DNA of 64,000 nt from Hymenobacter duratus (GCF_014698995.1 NZ_JACWZZ010000001.1:186001-250000); one strand, 5' to 3'; positions 49,738 through 58,427 are shown, counted from the first letter of the stretch. Notes: generated by a model from the letters alone, not told the origin. Numbers and translations are program-made.

Positions 49738-50607
49738 ATGCCCACGCTCCGCCAACTCACCGCTGACCTCTCTACCGATCTGCAGGCACACTATCCTGTG
49801 CCGGAAGCAGCCAGCATTGCCGGGCTGGTGCTGGAGCATCTACTGGAGCTTACGCCGCTGCAGCGCCGCATGCAGGCCGATACGCTGGTACCCGCAGAAG
49901 TGCTAGCACAACTTCCGGCACTGCAAGCACGCCTAATGCGCCACGAGCCAGTACAGTACGTGCTGGGAGTAGCGCATTTTGCTGGTATGGAACTGGCCGT
50001 AACGCCTGCCACACTCATTCCGCGCCCCGAAACGGAGGAACTGGTGCAACTAATCGTAACCGAGCAGCGCGGCCAGAGCACTACGCTTTCGGTGCTGGAC
50101 GTAGGTACTGGCAGCGGCTGTATTGCGCTGGCACTATGCCGGGAGCTGGAGCCGGCTCGCACAGTAGCCGTCGATGTTTCGGGAGAGGCACTGGCCGTAG
50201 CGAGCCGCAACGCTGCCCGCTACGGTTGCGAAATCGACTTCCAGCAGGTAGATATACTGACGCAAGAGCCCCAAGGTATTGCGCCGGCTACGTTGGATGT
50301 GCTGGTCAGCAACCCGCCCTACGTACTGGAAAGTGAGCGGCCTCTCATGCGGGCCAATGTGCTGAACTACGAGCCGGCCAGCGCACTGTTCGTGCCCAAC
50401 CACGACCCGCTGCTTTTCTACCGCTGCATAGCCGAGTTGGGAACCAAGCTGCTACGACCAGGCGGCGCGCTCTATTTCGAAATCAACGAGCAATACGCTA
50501 CCGAAACTGTGGCACTGCTGGTGGGGCTGGGCTATACAAGTGCTGCTGCCTGCCCCGATATGTTCGATAAAGCCCGTATTGTGCGCGCCAGTTTGCCGGG
50601 CGTGTAA
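49738..50607 (+). CDS. prmC: Peptide chain release factor N(5)-glutamine methyltransferase
   Basis: The 289-residue enzyme methylates the GGQ glutamine of release factors RF1 and RF2. The N-terminal helical domain has LLELTPLQRRMQAD. The catalytic domain has RPETEELV, VLDVGTGSGCIALAL (SAM site) and VSNPPYVLESE (NPPY near 192-195, binding the glutamine amide). I use ATG 49738, which a promoter abuts. A spacer with another promoter separates it from the next gene. Confidence 0.95.
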   Translation: MPTLRQLTADLSTDLQAHYPVPEAASIAGLVLEHLLELTPLQRRMQADTLVPAEVLAQLPALQARLMRHEPVQYVLGVAHFAGMELAVTPATLIPRPETEELVQLIVTEQRGQSTTLSVLDVGTGSGCIALALCRELEPARTVAVDVSGEALAVASRNAARYGCEIDFQQVDILTQEPQGIAPATLDVLVSNPPYVLESERPLMRANVLNYEPASALFVPNHDPLLFYRCIAELGTKLLRPGGALYFEINEQYATETVALLVGLGYTSAAACPDMFDKARIVRASLPGV

Positions 50608-50714
50608 CGGGTCCGGCACTGATCTGCTGCTCAGGGCCAACGCTGAAAAAAGGGCTTCTACGCACCAATCAGCCGGATGCAGCACTCAGCTGTACACAAC
50701 AAAATTCAAAGCCC

Positions 50715-50722
50715 TACCTTTG
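50715..50722 (+). promoter_or_regulatory. -7 element TACCTTTG of the nucleotide-sugar cluster
   Basis: This perfect TANNTTTG lies 22 bases before the ATG at 50745, the first gene of the polysaccharide precursor cluster. Confidence 0.55.
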
Positions 50723-50744
50723 TCGGCTGAACTGCCGTGCCCCT

Positions 50745-51338
50745 ATGACTATTGCTCCTGCCTACTTCGCGCACCCCACTGCCGTCCTCGACGATGGGTG
50801 CCGTGTAGGTGCCGGCTGCCGTATCTGGCACTTCAGTCACCTTAGCCCCGGTTCAGAGTTGGGAGAGGGCTGCAGTCTGGGCCAGAACGTGTTTGTGGCC
50901 GATGGCGTACGCCTGGGCCGCAACGTGAAGGTGCAGAACAACGTGAGCCTGTATACCGGCGTGGAATGCCACGATGATGTGTTCATCGGGCCATCGGCCG
51001 TGTTTACCAACGTGCTGAACCCTCGGGCGGCTGTTGTGCGCCGCCACGAGTACCGGAAGACAATAGTGGAGCGGGGCGTGAGCATAGGGGCCAACGCCAC
51101 GGTGGTATGTGGTGTGCGGCTGGGCGAATACGCGTTTGTCGGCGCTGGCTCCGTCGTCACCAAAGACCTGCCACCTTATGCGCTGGCCTATGGCAATCCG
51201 GCCCGGCAGCGCGGCTGGATGAGTACCCACGGCCACCGGCTGGCGTTTGATGCGGCCGGCCACGCTACCTGTCCGGAAAGCGGCGAACAGTACCGGCTAA
51301 CCGAAGGCCGGGTTTCTCGTATCAGCCCCGAATCATAG
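50745..51338 (+). CDS. Left-handed beta-helix acyltransferase (WbpD/WlbB-like)
   Basis: The 197-residue protein is built of hexapeptide repeats ([LIV]-G-x4), from VGAGCRIWHFSHL to VGAGSVVTKDLPPYALAYGNPARQRGW. The VFTNVLNPRAAV and RGVSIGANATVVCGVRLGEY parts match the WbpD/WlbB group, which N-acetylates UDP-3-amino-sugars using acetyl-CoA. As a trimer it would modify a sugar nucleotide for surface polysaccharide. The matching 3-oxidoreductase and 3-aminotransferase (WbpB/WbpE) are not in the window, so the substrate is unsure. It is the first gene of the cluster and has its own promoter. Confidence 0.85.
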   Translation: MTIAPAYFAHPTAVLDDGCRVGAGCRIWHFSHLSPGSELGEGCSLGQNVFVADGVRLGRNVKVQNNVSLYTGVECHDDVFIGPSAVFTNVLNPRAAVVRRHEYRKTIVERGVSIGANATVVCGVRLGEYAFVGAGSVVTKDLPPYALAYGNPARQRGWMSTHGHRLAFDAAGHATCPESGEQYRLTEGRVSRISPES

Positions 51339-51431
51339 CAAGATTTCCGGTGCGGCAACCACAAATGGGTTGCGGTGCCAACCAGAACAAGTTCAAGACC
51401 TTACGTCACCAAGATTCTAAGACCCTTCATC

Positions 51432-52727
51432 GTGTACGAGCAACTACTTCGCAAAGAGGCCACGCTGGCCGTTATTGGCCTCGGCTACGTCGGCCTGCCC
51501 ATCGCCCTCGAGTTTGCCCGCAAAATCAAGGTTATCGGTTTCGATATCAATGCGAAGCGCGTAGACATGATGCGCAACCACGTGGACCCCAGCGGCGAGC
51601 TGGAAACCAAGGACTTCGAGGGCTGCGACATCGAGTTTACGGATTCGCTGGAAGTACTGCGCGAGGCCCGGTTCTTTATTGTAGCTGTGCCGACGCCTAT
51701 TGATGAGCACGCCCAGCCCGACCTCAAGCCGCTGCTCGGGGCTTCTTCTACCGTAGGCAAAGTGCTGAAAAAAGGCGACTACGTGGTGTTTGAAAGCACC
51801 GTGTACCCTGGCTGCACCGAAGACGACTGCATTCCCGTGATGGAAAAGCTTTCGGGCCTGAAATTTCCCGACGACTTCAAGGTTGGCTACTCGCCGGAGC
51901 GCATCAACCCCGGCGACAAGGAGCATACGCTTTCCAGCATTATCAAAGTAGTAGCCGGCTGCGACGACGAGTCGCTGGATGTTATTGCCAAGACGTATGA
52001 GTTGGTGGTGAAGGCTGGGGTGCACCGCGCCAGCAGCATCAAAGTAGCCGAAGCCGCCAAAATCATCGAAAACACGCAGCGCGACGTTAATATTGCCCTG
52101 ATGAACGAGCTGTCGATGATTTTCGACCGCATGAGCATCAACACGTACGAAGTGCTGGAAGCGGCTGGCACCAAGTGGAACTTCCTGAAGTTTTCGCCCG
52201 GTCTGGTGGGCGGCCACTGCATCGGTGTCGACCCGTACTACCTTACGTACAAGGCCAAAGAGCTGGGCTACGATGCCAAGGTGATTCTGAGCGGGCGCAC
52301 TACCAACGACAATATGGGCGCTTACATCGCACGCAAAACCGTGCAGATGATGATTAAGAAAGGCAAGGACGTGGCCCGCAGCCGCGTGCTGGTGATGGGG
52401 GCTACGTTCAAGGAAAACGTGGAAGACATCCGCAATTCCAAGGTCGCCGATGTCATTCAGGAGCTGAAAAACTTCTCCGTAAACGTAGACATTGTGGACC
52501 CACATGCTGATTCCGATGAGCTGCACCACGAGTACGGCTTCCGCCTGACGCCCGCCAGCGAAGTGCGCGACGACTACGACGGCGTAATTGTGGCCGTGAG
52601 CCATGCGCCTTACACGTCGCATGACGAAGCATATTTTCAGTCGATTACCGCTGAAAATGCGGTACTGGTAGACATCAAGGGTCTGTTCCGGGGCAAAATC
52701 CAGGACATGCAATACTGGAGCCTCTAG
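51432..52727 (+). CDS. TviB/WbpO-type UDP-HexNAc 6-dehydrogenase
   Basis: The 431-residue NAD enzyme oxidises C6 of a UDP-N-acetylhexosamine to the uronate. The N-terminal Rossmann motif is G16-L-G18-Y-V-G21. VAVPTPIDEHAQPDL and FESTVYPGCTED follow, then the NDP-sugar dehydrogenase middle. The catalytic Cys (near 262) is in GGHCIGVDPYYL, and the C-terminal domain has GATFKENVEDIRNSK. The sequence fits the UDP-GalNAc/UDP-GlcNAc 6-dehydrogenases TviB and WbpO better than Ugd. The start is GTG 51432; the frame extends to another GTG at 51375. Confidence 0.92.
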   Translation: MYEQLLRKEATLAVIGLGYVGLPIALEFARKIKVIGFDINAKRVDMMRNHVDPSGELETKDFEGCDIEFTDSLEVLREARFFIVAVPTPIDEHAQPDLKPLLGASSTVGKVLKKGDYVVFESTVYPGCTEDDCIPVMEKLSGLKFPDDFKVGYSPERINPGDKEHTLSSIIKVVAGCDDESLDVIAKTYELVVKAGVHRASSIKVAEAAKIIENTQRDVNIALMNELSMIFDRMSINTYEVLEAAGTKWNFLKFSPGLVGGHCIGVDPYYLTYKAKELGYDAKVILSGRTTNDNMGAYIARKTVQMMIKKGKDVARSRVLVMGATFKENVEDIRNSKVADVIQELKNFSVNVDIVDPHADSDELHHEYGFRLTPASEVRDDYDGVIVAVSHAPYTSHDEAYFQSITAENAVLVDIKGLFRGKIQDMQYWSL

Positions 52728-52733
52728 TTTTAC

Positions 52734-52812
52734 TGAATGAGCGAATGAGTGATTATCGTCTAACGATACAGCTGCCATTCACTCATCCACTCATTCACCT
52801 ATTCACTCATTG
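52734..52812. repeat. Tandem and inverted repeats of the ATGAGTGA word before galE
   Basis: The left arm at 52734-52752 and the right arm at 52779-52797 pair with two mismatches out of 19. A third copy of the ATTCACTCAT word is at 52801-52810, and a small TATCGT/ACGATA hairpin sits between the arms. The region fills the spacer between the TviB-type stop (52727) and the galE ATG (52816). Confidence 0.8.
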
Positions 52813-52815
52813 CAT

Positions 52816-53844
52816 ATGGAACGCGCGAAAATACTGGTGACCGGTGGAGCAGGCTATATTGGCTCGCACGCGGTAGTAGAGCTGTATGAAGCCGGTTTTC
52901 AGCCGGTTATTGTTGATAATTTCAGCAATTCGCAGGAATCAGCACTCACTGGTATCGAGACGATTCTGGGAGTGAAAGTGCCGTTTCACCGCATCGACTG
53001 CAATGATGTGGAAGCCATGCGGGCCGTGTTTGCGGAGGAAGGTAGTCTGCGTGGAGTCATCCATTTCGCGGCCTATAAAGCCGTGGGCGAATCGGTACAG
53101 AAACCGCTGGAATACTACCAGAACAACGTCGGCTCGCTGCTGACCCTGGTGCAGGTGATGCGCGAGTTTGGGGTAGAGGCCCTGGTGTTTTCGTCGTCGT
53201 GCACGGTGTATGGCATTCCGGACGTGCTGCCCGTAACGGAGCAGACACCGACCAAAAAGGCTACCTCGCCTTACGGTGCTACCAAGCAGATGTGCGAAGA
53301 CATTCTCAACGATGTAGCCGTTGCGCCGGATAACAAGCTACACACCATTCTGCTGCGCTACTTCAACCCGGTTGGCGCCCATGCCTCAGCTCAGATTGGG
53401 GAGCTGCCACTAGGCGTACCGAACAATCTGGTGCCGTTCATTACTCAGACTGCTGCTGGCCTGCGCCAGGAACTGACCGTGTATGGCGACGATTACGATA
53501 CCCCCGACGGCTCCTGCGTCCGCGACTATGTGCACGTAGTAGATCTGGCAAAAGCCCACGTAGTAGCGGTGCAGCGCCTGCTCGATGGCAAGGGAGCCGC
53601 AGTAGAAACGTTCAATGTGGGCACTGGTCAGGGCAACACTGTCCTGGAAGTTATCCGGACGTTTGAGCAGGTGAGCGGGCAAAAGCTTGCCTATCATGTT
53701 GGCCCGCGTCGCCCGGGCGACGTGCCTGCCATCTACGCCGACGTTACCAAGTCGGTAGCCGAGCTGGGGTTCAAAACCACCGCTACGCTAGCCGAAGCCC
53801 TGCAAAGCTCCTGGAAGTGGCAGCAAAATTTAATGAGTAAATGA
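52816..53844 (+). CDS. galE: UDP-glucose 4-epimerase GalE
   Basis: The 342-residue SDR enzyme interconverts UDP-glucose and UDP-galactose (or the N-acetyl forms). The NAD motif is G10-G-A-G13-Y-I-G16. The catalytic Tyr153-xxx-Lys157 is in SPYGATK, with the Ser/Thr in SSSCTVYG. YFNPVGAH and RRPGDV mark the family. ATG 52816 is chosen; a TTG two codons earlier is the alternative. The last four residues (LMSK) and the stop codon are part of the inverted repeat at 53832. Confidence 0.94.
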   Translation: MERAKILVTGGAGYIGSHAVVELYEAGFQPVIVDNFSNSQESALTGIETILGVKVPFHRIDCNDVEAMRAVFAEEGSLRGVIHFAAYKAVGESVQKPLEYYQNNVGSLLTLVQVMREFGVEALVFSSSCTVYGIPDVLPVTEQTPTKKATSPYGATKQMCEDILNDVAVAPDNKLHTILLRYFNPVGAHASAQIGELPLGVPNNLVPFITQTAAGLRQELTVYGDDYDTPDGSCVRDYVHVVDLAKAHVVAVQRLLDGKGAAVETFNVGTGQGNTVLEVIRTFEQVSGQKLAYHVGPRRPGDVPAIYADVTKSVAELGFKTTATLAEALQSSWKWQQNLMSK

Positions 53845-53933
53845 GTGAATGAGTGGATGCGCGAGTGGCTCTGCATGAGCGGCCGTCCTCGTCCATTCAT
53901 TCACTCATCCCTTCATTCACTCATTACCTCATT
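53832..53933. repeat. ATGAGTGAATGAG-type inverted repeat overlapping the galE stop
   Basis: The left half (53832-53859) is built of AATGAGTAAATGAGTGAATG words. The right half (53894-53933) is rich in the reverse words (CATTCATTCACTCAT, TTCATTCACTCATTAC). The pairing is imperfect but long. The left half starts within the last codons of galE and supplies its TGA stop; the right half ends six bases before the rfbB ATG. The same words occur before galE at 52734-52812. Confidence 0.8.
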
Positions 53934-53939
53934 GGAAAA

Positions 53940-54992
53940 ATGAAAATTATCATCACCGGCGGGGCCGGCTTCATTGGGTCGCACGTGGTGCGCCTGTTCG
54001 TGACCAAATATCCGGAGTATCAGATTCTGAACCTGGATGCGCTGACGTATGCCGGCAACCTCGAAAACCTGCGTGACATCGAAAACGCGCCCAACTACCG
54101 CCTGGTAAAAGGCGACATTACGGATCAGGCTTTCGTCGATCAGCTGTTCGCGAATGAGGAGCCCGACGCCGTGATTCACCTGGCTGCCGAAAGCCACGTG
54201 GACCGGAGCATTACCGATCCGCTGGCTTTCGTGAAAACCAATGTGCTGGGCACCGTGCATCTGCTGAACGCCGCCAAAAACCTGTGGAAGCCGCTAGGCT
54301 ACGAAGGCAAAACCTTCTACCACGTGAGCACTGACGAGGTGTACGGCTCCCTGGACTTCGGCCCGGAGATGTTCACGGAAGACACCAGCTACGACCCCCG
54401 CTCGCCTTACTCGGCCAGCAAGGCATCGTCGGACCACTTTGTACGGGCCTGGCACCACACGTACCACATGCCCGTGAAGCTGAGCAACTGCTCTAACAAC
54501 TACGGCCCTAATCATTTCCCTGAAAAGCTGATTCCGTTGGCCATCCACCGGATTCAGCACGGCCAGCCGGTGCCGGTGTATGGCAAAGGCGAAAACGTGC
54601 GCGACTGGCTGTTTGTGAAAGACCATGCTACCGCTATTGACGCCGTGTTCCATCGGGGCAAAGTGGGCGAAACCTACAATATCGGTGGCGTGAACGAGTG
54701 GGCCAACCTAGAGCTGATTCATTTGCTCTGCGACACGCTGGACGAGAAAACCGGCAAGGAAAAGGGCACTTCCCGCAAGCTCATCACCTTCGTGACGGAC
54801 CGCGCCGGCCACGACCTGCGCTATGCCATCGACAGCAGCAAAATTATGAACGAGCTGGGCTGGAAACCGTCCGTTACGTTCGAGCAAGGACTGTCCCAGA
54901 CCGTAGACTGGTACCTGGAAAACCAGGAGTGGCTGGAGCACGTCACCAGCGGGGCCTACCAGGACTACTACCAGAAGCAGTACAACCGCTAA
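53940..54992 (+). CDS. rfbB: dTDP-glucose 4,6-dehydratase
   Basis: The 350-residue SDR enzyme turns dTDP-glucose into dTDP-4-keto-6-deoxyglucose. G7-G-A-G10-F-I-G13 binds NAD. HLAAESHVDRSI, the TDEVYG motif (near residue 130, active-site Asp-Glu) and YSASK (near 157-161) are complete. SNCSNNYGPNHFPEKLIPLAI is diagnostic. With rfbA at 56202 it provides the first two steps of dTDP-deoxysugar synthesis. rfbC and rfbD are not in the window. Confidence 0.96.
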   Translation: MKIIITGGAGFIGSHVVRLFVTKYPEYQILNLDALTYAGNLENLRDIENAPNYRLVKGDITDQAFVDQLFANEEPDAVIHLAAESHVDRSITDPLAFVKTNVLGTVHLLNAAKNLWKPLGYEGKTFYHVSTDEVYGSLDFGPEMFTEDTSYDPRSPYSASKASSDHFVRAWHHTYHMPVKLSNCSNNYGPNHFPEKLIPLAIHRIQHGQPVPVYGKGENVRDWLFVKDHATAIDAVFHRGKVGETYNIGGVNEWANLELIHLLCDTLDEKTGKEKGTSRKLITFVTDRAGHDLRYAIDSSKIMNELGWKPSVTFEQGLSQTVDWYLENQEWLEHVTSGAYQDYYQKQYNR

Positions 54993-55002
54993 GTCAAAAA
55001 GA

Positions 55003-55098
55003 ACGTCCTGCTGAGCTTGCCGAAGCATCTCTACTGCTTCGCCTGAACTCTACTTAAACGTCAGCAGTAGAGATGCTTCGGCAAGCTCAGCAGGACGT
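55003..55098. repeat. Inverted repeat with perfect 36-bp arms
   Basis: The arms 55003-55038 and 55063-55098 are perfect reverse complements separated by 24 bases. This is the longest perfect arm in the window. The word CCTGCTGAGCTTGCCGAAGC heads the repeat. It starts 10 bases after the rfbB stop and ends 18 bases before the next ATG (55117). It looks like a dispersed genomic repeat, and its start resembles that at 39974. Confidence 0.92.
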
Positions 55099-55116
55099 GC
55101 TGATTATCCCCAAGAA

Positions 55117-56124
55117 ATGTACGACACTCCATTCCACAACCAGCCGCTCGATAATCTGAGCTTCCTCGTAACCGGCGGAGCCGGCTTTATTGGCTCAAAT
55201 CTGGTAGAATATCTGCTGAAATACGGCGCCAAAGAGGTGCGCGTGCTGGACAATTTTTCCAACGGTTTCCGCAAGAACGTGGCCCTGTTTGCGGCCAACC
55301 CGGCCCTGCGCGTGATTGAAGGCGACATCCGGGACCGGCAGACCTGCATCGACGCCTGCCAAGGCATTGATGTGGTGCTGCACCAAGCGGCGCTGGGTTC
55401 CGTGCCCCGCTCCATCAACGACCCGATTACGTCTAACGACGTGAACGTAGGCGGTTTTGTGAACATGCTGGTCGGAGCGAAGGAAGCGGGCGTAAAGCGC
55501 TTCGTGTACGCGGCCTCCAGCTCCACCTACGGCGACCATAAGGCACTGCCGAAGGTAGAAGACCGGATTGGTAAGCCCCTTTCGCCCTACGCCGTGACCA
55601 AATATGCCAACGAGCTTTACGCCGACGTATTTGGCAAAACCTACGGCATGGAAATCATTGGGCTGCGCTACTTCAACATCTTCGGTCCGCGCCAAGACCC
55701 GAATGGGGCCTATGCAGCCGTTATTCCGCTCTTTATTGATGCGGTGCTGGAAGGCAAGCCGCCTCGTATGAACGGTGATGGGGGCCAGACGCGCGACTTT
55801 ACGTTCGTCGAGAACTGCGTGCAGGCCAACATCAAGGCGGCGCTGACGCAGAACCCCGAGGCCGTGAACCAGGTGTACAACGTGGCCGTGGCCGACCGCA
55901 CGTCCCTCAACGACCTGTTCAACATCCTGAAGGAAGAAGCCGGCTCCGACATTACGCCCGAGTATGGCCCCGACCGTGCCGGTGACATCCGGGATTCTCT
56001 GGCCGACATCAGCAAGGCGAACAACCTGCTCGGCTACCAGCCCCAGATCCGCATCCGGGAAGGCCTGCAGAAAACCCTGGACTGGTTTAAAGCCAACCAG
56101 GCGTTCATTGCCGAACGGAATTAG
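55117..56124 (+). CDS. TviC/WbpP-type UDP-N-acetylhexosamine 4-epimerase
   Basis: The 335-residue SDR enzyme has G20-G-A-G23-F-I-G26, [37 protein letters not shown] (Tyr159, Lys163) and [22 protein letters not shown]. These motifs fit the UDP-GlcNAc/UDP-GalNAc 4-epimerases WbpP and TviC. Together with the TviB-type dehydrogenase at 51432, the pair matches the Vi-antigen and P. aeruginosa O6 route to UDP-GalNAcA. It begins 18 bases after the repeat at 55003-55098. Confidence 0.9.
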   Translation: MYDTPFHNQPLDNLSFLVTGGAGFIGSNLVEYLLKYGAKEVRVLDNFSNGFRKNVALFAANPALRVIEGDIRDRQTCIDACQGIDVVLHQAALGSVPRSINDPITSNDVNVGGFVNMLVGAKEAGVKRFVYAASSSTYGDHKALPKVEDRIGKPLSPYAVTKYANELYADVFGKTYGMEIIGLRYFNIFGPRQDPNGAYAAVIPLFIDAVLEGKPPRMNGDGGQTRDFTFVENCVQANIKAALTQNPEAVNQVYNVAVADRTSLNDLFNILKEEAGSDITPEYGPDRAGDIRDSLADISKANNLLGYQPQIRIREGLQKTLDWFKANQAFIAERN

Positions 56125-56201
56125 TCCGGCTGTCGGTCGTGCCTCGGTAAGCGTAGCATGCCGGTCTTTTATCCAAGTCCCAAGTCGCTAAGTTCCTACT
56201 T

Positions 56202-57083
56202 ATGAAAGGCATCATTCTCGCCGGAGGCTCCGGCACCCGGTTGCACCCGCTGACGCTGGCTGTGAGCAAACAGCTTATGCCCGTCTACGACAAGCCGATG
56301 ATTTATTATCCCTTGTCGATTCTCATGATGGCCGGTATCCGGGAAATCCTGATTATCACCACCCCCCACGACCAAGAGCAGTTCAAAAAATTGCTCGGCG
56401 ACGGCAAGAGCCTGGGCTGCAACTTCCAGTACGTGGTACAGGCAGTGCCCAACGGTCTGGCCCAGGCCTTCGTGCTGGGAGCCGACTTCATCGGGGATGA
56501 TAAGGTGGCGCTGGTACTCGGCGACAACATTTTCCATGGTGAAGGAATGGAAGAGCTGCTGAAATCAAACAACGACCCGGAAGGCGGCGTGGTGTATGCC
56601 TACCATGTGCACGACCCGGAACGCTACGGCGTGGTGGAGTTTGATGCCGATAAAAAGGCCCTTAGCATTGAGGAGAAACCGGTTACACCGAAAAGCAACT
56701 ATGCCGTTCCAGGCCTCTATTTCTACGACAACGACGTAGTGCAGATAGCTCGCGACCTGAAACCCAGCCCTCGTGGCGAGTATGAAATAACCGACGTAAA
56801 CCAAGAGTACCTGCGCCGCGGCAAGCTGAAAGTGGGCATTTTGGGCCGCGGCACCGCTTGGCTCGACACGGGTACCTTCGAAAGCCTGATGCAGGCCGGC
56901 GAATTTGTGCGGGTGCTGGAGCAGCGCCAAGGCCTGAAGGTGGGTTCCATTGAGGAAGCCGCTTATCGTCAGGGCTTTATTAATGCGGACCAGCTGCGCA
57001 AAATTGCCGAGCCCCTGCGCAAAAGCGGCTACGGCGACTACCTGCTGCGCCTGCCCGAGCAACTCGTTATGAAAGGCATGTAA
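56202..57083 (+). CDS. rfbA: Glucose-1-phosphate thymidylyltransferase
   Basis: The 293-residue enzyme makes dTDP-glucose from glucose 1-phosphate and dTTP. The N-terminal [13 protein letters not shown] and [10 protein letters not shown] motifs, and [32 protein letters not shown] and the closing DTGTFESL, are diagnostic. It ends the cluster; a 20-bp hairpin follows. Confidence 0.96.
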   Translation: MKGIILAGGSGTRLHPLTLAVSKQLMPVYDKPMIYYPLSILMMAGIREILIITTPHDQEQFKKLLGDGKSLGCNFQYVVQAVPNGLAQAFVLGADFIGDDKVALVLGDNIFHGEGMEELLKSNNDPEGGVVYAYHVHDPERYGVVEFDADKKALSIEEKPVTPKSNYAVPGLYFYDNDVVQIARDLKPSPRGEYEITDVNQEYLRRGKLKVGILGRGTAWLDTGTFESLMQAGEFVRVLEQRQGLKVGSIEEAAYRQGFINADQLRKIAEPLRKSGYGDYLLRLPEQLVMKGM

Positions 57084-57114
57084 CCGGTTGCGCGACTAGC
57101 TAGTAAGTTTCATC

Positions 57115-57161
57115 AAGCCCACAGCCCTTCTGCTCCCTAAGCAGAAGGGCTGTGGGCTTTT
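57115..57161 (+). terminator. 20-bp terminator hairpin after the polysaccharide cluster
   Basis: AAGCCCACAGCCCTTCTGCT (57115-57134) pairs perfectly with 57140-57159 around a 5-base loop and is followed by TTAA. It lies between convergent rfbA and chrA. Confidence 0.85.
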
Positions 57162-57176
57162 AAGGATGGTACCTAA

Positions 57177-58427
57177 TTAAAATATCACACCTGCCAGCAG
57201 GCCAGCCAGCACAATCAGGTAGGAGGGAATCTTCTCCCAGAGCAGCACCAGAAACGTAGCGCCAATAAGCCCCAAGTTGACTGGGGTATCGGGTAGCGGG
57301 TGATACAGCAGGAACACCGCGGCGCATACCAGTCCCGCACTCACCGCATTGATGCCCTCCATGGAGGCCTTTACCACCCGATACTGCTTAAGCTGGTCCC
57401 AGAACCGGATCAGAAAGAAAATCAGGAGCGTGCCGGGCATGAAGATGCCGGCCGCCGCTACCAGCCCGCCGGCTATCTGGCCCCCCAGACCGTAGTCGCG
57501 CATGGCCAATGCCCCGATATAGGAGGCAAAGGCGAAATTGGGACCAGGTAACGCCTGCGTAAGCCCGTAGCCCGACAGAAACTCCGGCGCCGACAGATAG
57601 CTTTTAAACTCCACGAACTCAGCAAACAGCAGCGGCGCCAACACCTGCCCGCCGCCAAACACGAGGCTGCCGTTGCGGTAGAAGTTCTCGAAGAGCAGCA
57701 CGGGCAGCTCACGGGTGTAGTGGCCCAGCACGGCCGCCGATATAAACACCCCGCCCCACAGCATAAAGTTGGCCCACTCAATGCGCAGCGGCTGCTTATG
57801 CGTCACGACGGCGTGCTTGCGGTACCGGAACGTAGTAACCAGGCCCCCACCAAACAGCAGCAGCGGCAGCACCGAGGGCAGCTGGAACCGGTATGCCAGC
57901 ATAGCTGCCGCCACCATCAGCGCTACCGAGGTTTTGGTATGAATGACCTTCTCGGAAATCTTATAGGCGGAATAGGCAACGAAGCCCACGGCAATCGGCT
58001 GAATGTACTGGACCAGCCCGGTCACCTGCTCTTTGTCGAGGTAGTTCATGGCCAGCCCGGCCGCCGTCATGATGCATACGGCCGGCAGCATCCAGACCAG
58101 CAGCGTCAGGTAGGCCAGATTGGGGCCGCCCAGCCGAAAGCCGATGGCCGTAATGGTCTGGGTGGAGCCGGGGCCCGGCAGCAGCTGGCACAGTGCCATA
58201 ATTTCGAGCAGCTCGGCCGAGGTAAGGTAGCGCCGCTTGTCTACGAGCAGGCGCAGCATCATGGCCGTATGCGCCTGCGGGCCCCCAAATGATGTAACGG
58301 CCAGCAGCGCCACATCTTTCAGGAAGATAATGCCCCGCACCCGGCGTGTAGGCAGCCGACGGCGCCCACGCGGAGGCGGAGCCAGCTTAATCTCATCGGG
58401 CGGGAGGACGGGCGGAGTGGAAAGCAC
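57177..58427 (-). CDS. Chromate transporter family protein (fused ChrA)
   Basis: The 416-residue inner-membrane protein is made of two CHR domains, each about six helices. The first has VTSFGGPQAHTAMM and LLPGPGSTQT; the second has GSLVFGGGQVLAPLL, with LTQALPGPNFAFASYIG. Fused ChrA exports chromate in some bacteria; many homologues are only inferred anion transporters. The GTG at 58427 is the start in this frame; the Pro/Arg-rich N-terminus is not typical. Confidence 0.88.
   Translation of the reverse strand: MLSTPPVLPPDEIKLAPPPRGRRRLPTRRVRGIIFLKDVALLAVTSFGGPQAHTAMMLRLLVDKRRYLTSAELLEIMALCQLLPGPGSTQTITAIGFRLGGPNLAYLTLLVWMLPAVCIMTAAGLAMNYLDKEQVTGLVQYIQPIAVGFVAYSAYKISEKVIHTKTSVALMVAAAMLAYRFQLPSVLPLLLFGGGLVTTFRYRKHAVVTHKQPLRIEWANFMLWGGVFISAAVLGHYTRELPVLLFENFYRNGSLVFGGGQVLAPLLFAEFVEFKSYLSAPEFLSGYGLTQALPGPNFAFASYIGALAMRDYGLGGQIAGGLVAAAGIFMPGTLLIFFLIRFWDQLKQYRVVKASMEGINAVSAGLVCAAVFLLYHPLPDTPVNLGLIGATFLVLLWEKIPSYLIVLAGLLAGVIF

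Noticed and set aside
51444..52778. 444-residue minus-strand frame over the TviB-type gene
   Set aside because: It is antisense to a clear dehydrogenase gene and has no family features. The same applies to 7267-8580 over the leucine dehydrogenase gene.
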